A DNA stretch of 10,549 nt, from NCBI GenBank assembly GCA_003488655.1, contig DNKW01000003.1, positions 1 through 10,549 on the forward strand, given 5' to 3'. Each line of letters starts with the position of its first letter. The stretch's first letter is position 1. Below, in pieces: positions 6,414 through 10,549 of this stretch. The notes below the pieces were generated by a model that saw only the letters and a list, made by a program, of their open reading frames with translations, had not been told where the DNA came from and searched no databases. The DNA comes from Candidatus Altimarinota bacterium (GTDB lineage Bacteria > Patescibacteriota > Gracilibacteria > BD1-5 > UBA2023). The translations under genes and the position numbers were made by a program.

Positions 6414-8026
6414 GAGGATTTCTCTTCGCCATCACTTTGATAACCGTTGGGCTTATGTGGTCGTTGAAGCAAAGCAATGACTTCTCACAAATGATGATCA
6501 ATGATCATCTCAGGCCCATCACCATATTGTCTGAAATCCAAACGACCATTCATGACAACAGAAGTCAGTTGAAAGAAATGATCCAGCATGATCCTCAGCA
6601 TAAGGAACTGGCTGGGCAACACAAAGATCATGAGCTCAGTCTTCATATGGATCAGTTGGCTGTGAACAAAGGGTTGATAGACACTCTTTTTGAGCAGTAC
6701 AAAAATCATAACTTTTTTGAAGGAGAACAGGCTATTTTTAGTGAAATAAAAACCGGACGCGAAGACTTTATCAAAAATGGCCTTCTGAAAGCAGTAAGTT
6801 TGATAAAAGAGGGGAAGTACGAGGAGGCGAAAAAAATTCTTGATAATGAGTCGGAACCCCGGGCCATCACAGTTTTATTTCAGGCCAAGGCTCTGGTGGA
6901 AAGAATCGAAAAAGAGCTGGGTACTGAAATAATCGAGCAGGAAAAATCGTATGGTTTTACTCAAAAACTCATCATCGGGCTGGTACTGACATTATTTGTA
7001 ATCGGTCTCGGTTTCAGTTTTTGGATTATCCAATCCATCACTTCTCCCGTAAAAGCACTGGAAGAAGCGATGAAGAAAGTCGGAGAAACCAACGACTTTA
7101 CGGTTTCAACGGGGATAGTATCCCATGATGAAATCGGGGGGATTGCCAAAACCTTCGAGGGGCTCCTCGAGAAAATGCGGGTTGCTTTTGCATTGGTTCG
7201 GGAAAGTTCGGAAAAGGTCAAGGAAAGTGCCGAAAATATGACCGTTGTATCAGGGCATATAAATAATATGGTTCGGGAACAGTCGGAACAAAGTACTTCA
7301 ACAGCCGCTGCTATCGAAGAGATGTCCGTATCGATCACTTCGGTAACAGATTCTGCTCAACAGAGCGGGAAAGGTGTCGCAAAAAATCGTGAAGATGCTC
7401 TTTATGGAGCTACATCTATCTCAAACGTTCAGGGAGGAATGACTCGCTTAAGCGAGAATACAAAGGAAACGGCAACCGTCGTACGTTCTCTTTCCGAAAG
7501 ATCAGGGAAAATTACCATGATTGTGGAAACGATAAAAGGAATCGCTGAGCAGACAAATCTCCTTGCTCTTAATGCGGCTATTGAAGCGGCAAGAGCGGGT
7601 GAATCTGGTCGTGGATTTGCAGTCGTTGCCGATGAAGTCCGAAAACTCTCTGAACAAACCGGAAATGCCACAAAAGAAATTGGCGCGATGGTAAGAGGAA
7701 TTCAGGATGACATCAACAATACTTCCACTCTGATGGGCCAAAACGTGGGGCTCGTATCCGAATGTTTCGAACTTTCCAAAAAGGCAGAAGGAATCCTTCA
7801 GGAAATAGCCACGGGGACAACGGTAATCAATAACCAAGTAGGTGAAATTGTTCATGCCATGCAAGAACAGGATATGGCCGCGAAACAAGTGGCAATATCT
7901 ATGGAAGGTATTACGCGAACAACCGAAGAAACATCGAACGCCACCAAATCAGTGGCCAAAAATGCCAAAGATTTGCAAGATATCGCCAGCAATTTAGCCG
8001 ACATGGTGGCAAAATTCAAGATTTAA
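6374..8026 (+). CDS. Methyl-accepting chemotaxis protein (4HB sensor, HAMP, signalling domain)
   Basis: This is a transmembrane chemoreceptor of 550 residues. A first membrane helix lies at about 8-30. A helical extracytoplasmic region (about 31-196) resembles a four-helix-bundle ligand domain. A second helix spans about 199-221, a HAMP linker about 222-275, and a long coiled-coil signalling domain follows. The highly conserved hairpin tip that binds CheA and CheW is present ([18 protein letters not shown], from residue 392), then [19 protein letters not shown]. There is no C-terminal pentapeptide tether for CheR or CheB; the protein ends VAKFKI. The ligand cannot be inferred. It follows cheV, suggesting a receptor-coupler pair, but no CheA, CheY, CheR or CheB is in the window. 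None of its 39 glycines uses UGA, and it has a clear SD site, both pointing to transfer from a standard-code donor. Confidence 0.95.
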   Translation: MHLSIKQKLFLLVGGFLFAITLITVGLMWSLKQSNDFSQMMINDHLRPITILSEIQTTIHDNRSQLKEMIQHDPQHKELAGQHKDHELSLHMDQLAVNKGLIDTLFEQYKNHNFFEGEQAIFSEIKTGREDFIKNGLLKAVSLIKEGKYEEAKKILDNESEPRAITVLFQAKALVERIEKELGTEIIEQEKSYGFTQKLIIGLVLTLFVIGLGFSFWIIQSITSPVKALEEAMKKVGETNDFTVSTGIVSHDEIGGIAKTFEGLLEKMRVAFALVRESSEKVKESAENMTVVSGHINNMVREQSEQSTSTAAAIEEMSVSITSVTDSAQQSGKGVAKNREDALYGATSISNVQGGMTRLSENTKETATVVRSLSERSGKITMIVETIKGIAEQTNLLALNAAIEAARAGESGRGFAVVADEVRKLSEQTGNATKEIGAMVRGIQDDINNTSTLMGQNVGLVSECFELSKKAEGILQEIATGTTVINNQVGEIVHAMQEQDMAAKQVAISMEGITRTTEETSNATKSVAKNAKDLQDIASNLADMVAKFKI

Positions 8027-8073
8027 AATTAACCAAAAAAAGGAGAAAAAACATCCGGAAAGGAGGATGAAAC

Positions 8074-8107
8074 AAAAAACCACGCAATAGCTATTGCGTG
8101 GTTTTTT
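8074..8107. terminator. 34-bp perfect palindromic bidirectional terminator
   Basis: Two 17-nt arms, AAAAAACCACGCAATAG and CTATTGCGTGGTTTTTT, abut with no spacer: an 11-bp mixed stem flanked by A and T tracts. It lies between the convergent receptor gene and ftsW and can stop transcription from both sides. AAAGGAGG-ATG (8059-8069) precedes it, opening only seven codons. Confidence 0.9.
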
Positions 8108-8123
8108 TAATTTATTTTGCTTT

Positions 8124-9341
8124 TTATCTCACTTTATTCCTCCGAAACAATCCCATATTATTTTCCACTCTTGTGAAATCGGCTGTTCGCGAGATATTGA
8201 GAAGCACTCCCACGGCAAGCATAAGCGAGAGGAGAGAGGATCCTCCGTAACTGATAAAAGGGAGAGTGATTCCCGTGAGCGGAAGGATATTGAGATTGAC
8301 TCCTATATTGATAAATGCCTGAGAAAGGATGAGAGTGGTAATGCCCGTGGCAACATATTTTCCAAAGAGGTCTTGTGTAGCTTCGGCGATAAGAAAGCCG
8401 CGCCATCCGATATAGAGGTACAGCGATACGAGAAAAAACACTCCGAGAAATCCCAATTCTTCCGATATCACCGAGAAGATGAAATCTCCTTCCACTTCCG
8501 GGAGATATCCGAATTTTTGTATGGATTTCCCAAATCCGAGCCCGAAAAACCCACCGCTTCCTATGGCTATGAGGCCTTGCTCCGTCTGAAAATTGATGGT
8601 TTTATTTTGAATGGCATTTTTATTATCCGCGAGAAAATTATCCACTCGATCGGTGATGTAGGAGAGAGAATTCCTGTCAGTCGTGGTACTATGTTTTCCG
8701 AGTCCGTAAATGGAGAGTGCGAATATCATAAATACTCCGAATGAAGCCAAAAGATGCTTGGTATTCCCTCATCAGACAAAAAACATGGCGATAACGAGAG
8801 GCGTACAGATCAGGATAGAGCCAAAATCCGGCTGAAGTATCAGGAGAAACATAATGATTCCGAAATTGAACATATACGGGAGAAATCCATTGAAAAAATC
8901 GGCGATTTGCGAACGTCGTTTCTTGAGAAAATAGGCAAGATAGATAACAAGTCCGAATTTCATAAATTCCACGGGTTGGAGTGAAAAAGGGAGGAATGGG
9001 ACGTTAATCCATCCGCGGGCTCCGTTATAGGTAGTTCCTATAAAAAGTACGAGGACAAGAGAAAATATTCCTGCGATGAAGATATGCTTTGCATACCGTT
9101 CAAAAAAAGAATAGGGAGTTTTTACTACGAAAGCAAAAAGCAGAAAACCGAGGAATACGTGGGTAATATTTTTAAGAAGATAAAAATAATTATTCGGCTC
9201 GGCGAGCAATCCCTTCGTTACCATCAGAGACGTTACCTTGAATGAAGGATAGACACTTACGGAACTGATCATAATCATCCCAAATACCACGAGGGACAGG
9301 ACGATGAAAAATATGGAATAATCGATGTTTTTAGATTGCAT
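8124..9341 (-). CDS. ftsW: FtsW, SEDS-family septal peptidoglycan glycosyltransferase
   Basis: FtsW polymerises lipid II into glycan strands at the division septum together with a class B PBP (FtsI). The 405-residue protein has about ten hydrophobic segments and the expected motifs: GARGWINVPF, the region of the essential Asp in YLPEVEGDFIFSVISEELG (D286), and near the C-terminus GVNLNILPLTGITLPFISYG followed by Gly-Ser-Ser, which favours FtsW over RodA. Two adjacent TGAs at 8769-8774 encode Gly190-Gly191 in MFFVGGGNTKH. With the standard code the gene would fall into two halves, separating the N-terminal helices from the catalytic region. The start at 9341 is fixed by an in-frame TAA just upstream. 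No SD site is present; the leader is TTTCTTTT. It lies downstream of yggT on the same strand, probably one transcript. RodA is the alternative. Confidence 0.93.
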
Positions 9342-9354
9342 AAAAGAAAGTTAA

Positions 9355-9477
9355 TTACGTCCATTTTGGCAGATAAACTTCTATTCCTTGTCCACAGGAA
9401 GCCGGTGCAATATTCCAAAACTCACCAAGGCTCCAGGAGGATCGAAACGAAAACACTATTGCCCTAATGAGGACCAT
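9355..9477 (-). CDS. Possible 40-residue small protein between yggT and ftsW
   Basis: An ATG 5 nt after the yggT stop opens a 40-codon frame ending in TAA, filling nearly all of the gap before ftsW. The product is rich in Trp and Ser (for example LGEFWNIAPASCGQ) with a hydrophobic start, and contains no UGA. I recognise no family, and it is not DUF167/YggU, a common yggT neighbour. The spacing suits translational coupling, but the frame is short enough to be chance. The interval is less AT-rich than other gaps here, so a structured RNA is another possibility. Confidence 0.25.
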   Translation of the reverse strand: MVLIRAIVFSFRSSWSLGEFWNIAPASCGQGIEVYLPKWT

Positions 9478-9482
9478 GACTC

Positions 9483-9764
9483 TTACCGGGATAAATACTC
9501 AAGAATGTTCGGATCGAACGCTATAAGAATTTTTGTTATGAGTTCGATAGCGATAAATACAATGATCGGAGCGAAATCAATTCCGCTAAATGACGAGGGG
9601 ATAAACCGTCTTACTGTTTCATAGAGCGGAAGGGTGATTGCTTGAATAAATTTTGGACGAAAGTGCCATCCTATGAGAGTCCCCCACGAGAGTATCACAT
9701 CGATAAAAACCGCCCATTGAATAAGCGAGAGAAATATAAGCAAAGAGAAAAGAAGAAGGGTCAT
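9483..9764 (-). CDS. yggT: YggT-family integral membrane protein
   Basis: This 93-residue protein has the YggT family layout: a hydrophobic N-terminal helix (about 1-25), a central amphipathic part with RPKFIQAITLPLYETVRRFI, which matches the conserved family pattern of Pro, Leu and Arg, then GIDFAPIIVFIAIELITKIL as a second membrane helix. YggT proteins are linked to osmotic tolerance and, in several phyla, to cell-division or plastid-nucleoid organisation; the molecular role is not settled. It is upstream of ftsW on the same strand, as expected for an envelope/division cluster. The in-frame TAA upstream limits extension. No SD site: the leader is ATATCTTCT. No UGA codon occurs. Confidence 0.85.
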   Translation of the reverse strand: MTLLLFSLLIFLSLIQWAVFIDVILSWGTLIGWHFRPKFIQAITLPLYETVRRFIPSSFSGIDFAPIIVFIAIELITKILIAFDPNILEYLSR

Positions 9765-9792
9765 AGAAGATATGATTATTTAATATGTCTCC

Positions 9793-9820
9793 ATATTATG
9801 AAAAAACAGAGAGATATCAA
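9793..9820 (-). promoter_or_regulatory. Candidate promoter of the yggT-ftsW transcript
   Basis: The minus strand has TTGATA (9815-9820) and TAATAT (9793-9798) separated by 16 nt. This would start transcription about 20 nt before the yggT ATG at 9764. Confidence 0.45.
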
Positions 9821-9840
9821 TATTTTCTTCTCGTTGTTTT

Positions 9841-9869
9841 TTGACAGAATTATTATCATATGTTATTAT
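9841..9869 (+). promoter_or_regulatory. Sigma-70-type promoter for the 9900 gene
   Basis: A perfect -35 TTGACA (9841-9846) is followed after exactly 17 nt by TATTAT (9864-9869). Transcription would begin about 24 nt before ATG 9900. It supports 9900 over an in-frame ATG at 9798, which would lie upstream of the promoter. Confidence 0.6.
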
Positions 9870-9899
9870 ATACACGTCTATCACATAACTCTTTATAGC

Positions 9900-10549
9900 A
9901 TGGGTCTCAATCTCAGTTCTCTCAAAAATCTCTCTACAGCTCCAGTAAACGCATCTGGTAAAGGAAAATCCATTCCTTCACCGATAGAGATATCAAGAGA
10001 AGATATGCCAAATATTTTTGAAAATACGACAAGTATCCCAAAGAGCATTCAAGAGAATGACGTCCCTGCCACCGGTCCGAAAATCTCTCTCATGAAACTA
10101 AAAAAGGCTTCCTGATTGGAAAACTCCATTGTAACAACGGAGGAATCTCTGAAAAAAGAGGTGGAGATAGAATACTACTCTTCCGATGCAGGAGAGATTA
10201 TTCAAAAAGAGGAGATTACCAGTACTCCATCCGAGGAAGAAATAATGGTTCCTTCTCCCTCTACAGCGCTCGTGATAACGGAAGAAACCCTACACTCTTC
10301 AGAAGAATCACAATCACTTATCCTTATTGATGAAACAGTGGAAACAAAGGACAGAGAACAGGAAAATATAAAAATGCCGGAGATAAAAGAGTTTTTTCCA
10401 AATTTCCAAATCACAGATACAATGAATCTCGATGAAGATTTGCTCGATCTTCAGGATTTCGTCACCATCAAAGATCACCAGAAGCCAATAATTGACACGG
10501 GGTCAATTCTCATAACGGAAGAGGTTTCCCCGATAGAAGTATCTGTGGA
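9900..10549 (+). CDS. Acidic, low-complexity hypothetical protein (3' end beyond window)
   Basis: I do not recognise this protein. The 216 visible codons are open to the window edge only if TGA 10113-10115 (codon 72) is Gly. Residues 1-71 are mildly basic and Ser/Pro/Lys-rich, with a short motif GPKISLMKLKK at about 60-70. From about residue 75 the chain is strongly acidic and rich in Glu, Ser, Thr, Ile and Pro, with repeated ITEE/VTTEE-like stretches (VTTEESL, VITEETL, LITEEVS), and looks disordered. There is no signal peptide or membrane segment in the visible part. Divergent from yggT, it has a good promoter but no SD site. It could be the disordered head of a larger protein. Confidence 0.65.

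Noticed and set aside
9390..9445. Cobalamin-riboswitch-like string (CAGGAAGCCGGTGCAAT) on the plus strand
   Set aside because: Only the core box resembles the consensus. The pairing partner of GCCGG and the downstream conserved box are missing, and the next plus-strand sequence is antisense to yggT, with no gene to regulate.
9642..9899. Upstream extension of the 9900 gene to an earlier in-frame ATG or start
   Set aside because: The extension overlaps yggT antisense and the divergent promoters, and its residues look like translated promoter DNA (runs of Ile, Phe, Tyr).
1..10549. tRNA genes, including the UCA-anticodon glycine tRNA that would read UGA
   Set aside because: I looked in the gaps for T-arm (GTTCRA) and cloverleaf patterns. 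The only GTTCGA-like strings lie inside protein-coding frames, and none had matching stems.
1..10549. Mobile element boundaries around the chemotaxis block
   Set aside because: No transposase, integrase, terminal inverted repeat pair or target-site duplication could be found at 5000-5272 or 8027-8124, so transfer is argued from gene features only.

Overview
This window most likely comes from a Patescibacteria/CPR bacterium that reads UGA as glycine (genetic code 25), as in Gracilibacteria (BD1-5) or Absconditabacteria (SR1). Read with the standard code, clpB, rlmE and ftsW break into fragments at TGA. Read with TGA = Gly, each becomes one full-length, motif-complete protein, and several TGAs fall where the family has a conserved glycine. 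Examples are the first Gly of the ClpB second Walker A (GPTGVGKT), the Gly of ClpB pore loop 1 (AKYRGEFEER) and Gly-Gly in FtsW. All CDS coordinates below use TGA = Gly; only TAA and TAG are stops.

Layout: (1) 1-353, minus: a small membrane-anchored zinc-ribbon protein with its own promoter, Shine-Dalgarno (SD) site and apparent terminator. (2) 449-1429, minus: a DHH/DHHA1 phosphoesterase of the NrnA type. (3) 1483-2400, plus: an RlmE-type 2'-O-ribose methyltransferase with a basic N-terminal extension and a UGA-rich glycine insertion. (4) 2433-5000, minus: full-length ClpB disaggregase, sharing a bidirectional terminator with rlmE. (5) 5001-5271: a regulatory region with two inverted repeats. 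(6) 5272-8026, plus: a chemotaxis pair, CheV (CheW-REC) and a transmembrane methyl-accepting receptor, closed by a 34-bp perfect palindromic terminator. (7) 8124-9764, minus: yggT and ftsW, envelope and division genes, separated by about 140 nt holding a possible 40-codon ORF. (8) 9900 to the window end, plus: an unrecognised acidic Ser/Thr/Glu-rich protein that runs off the edge.

Two populations of genes seem to coexist. nrnA, rlmE, clpB, ftsW, yggT and the 9900 gene have no SD site and mostly pyrimidine-rich leaders, and most carry in-frame UGA. The zinc-ribbon gene, cheV and the receptor have clear SD sites. CheV and the receptor together contain no internal UGA among about 56 glycines. 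CheV and the zinc-ribbon protein both look complete at a TGA that is followed within about 30 nt by a terminator-like hairpin. The simplest reading is that these genes were acquired from a donor using the standard code and now sit in a UGA-recoded genome, where CheV would be read through into a 33-residue tail. This mixture, together with a chemotaxis module in a lineage generally expected to lack one, is the most interesting aspect of the window.

Functionally the native genes are housekeeping: oligoribonucleotide/pAp turnover, 23S rRNA methylation, protein disaggregation and septal peptidoglycan synthesis. The chemotaxis pair has no CheA, CheY, CheR or CheB in view and would need partners elsewhere. 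No tRNA, rRNA, CRISPR array, transposase or integrase was seen.
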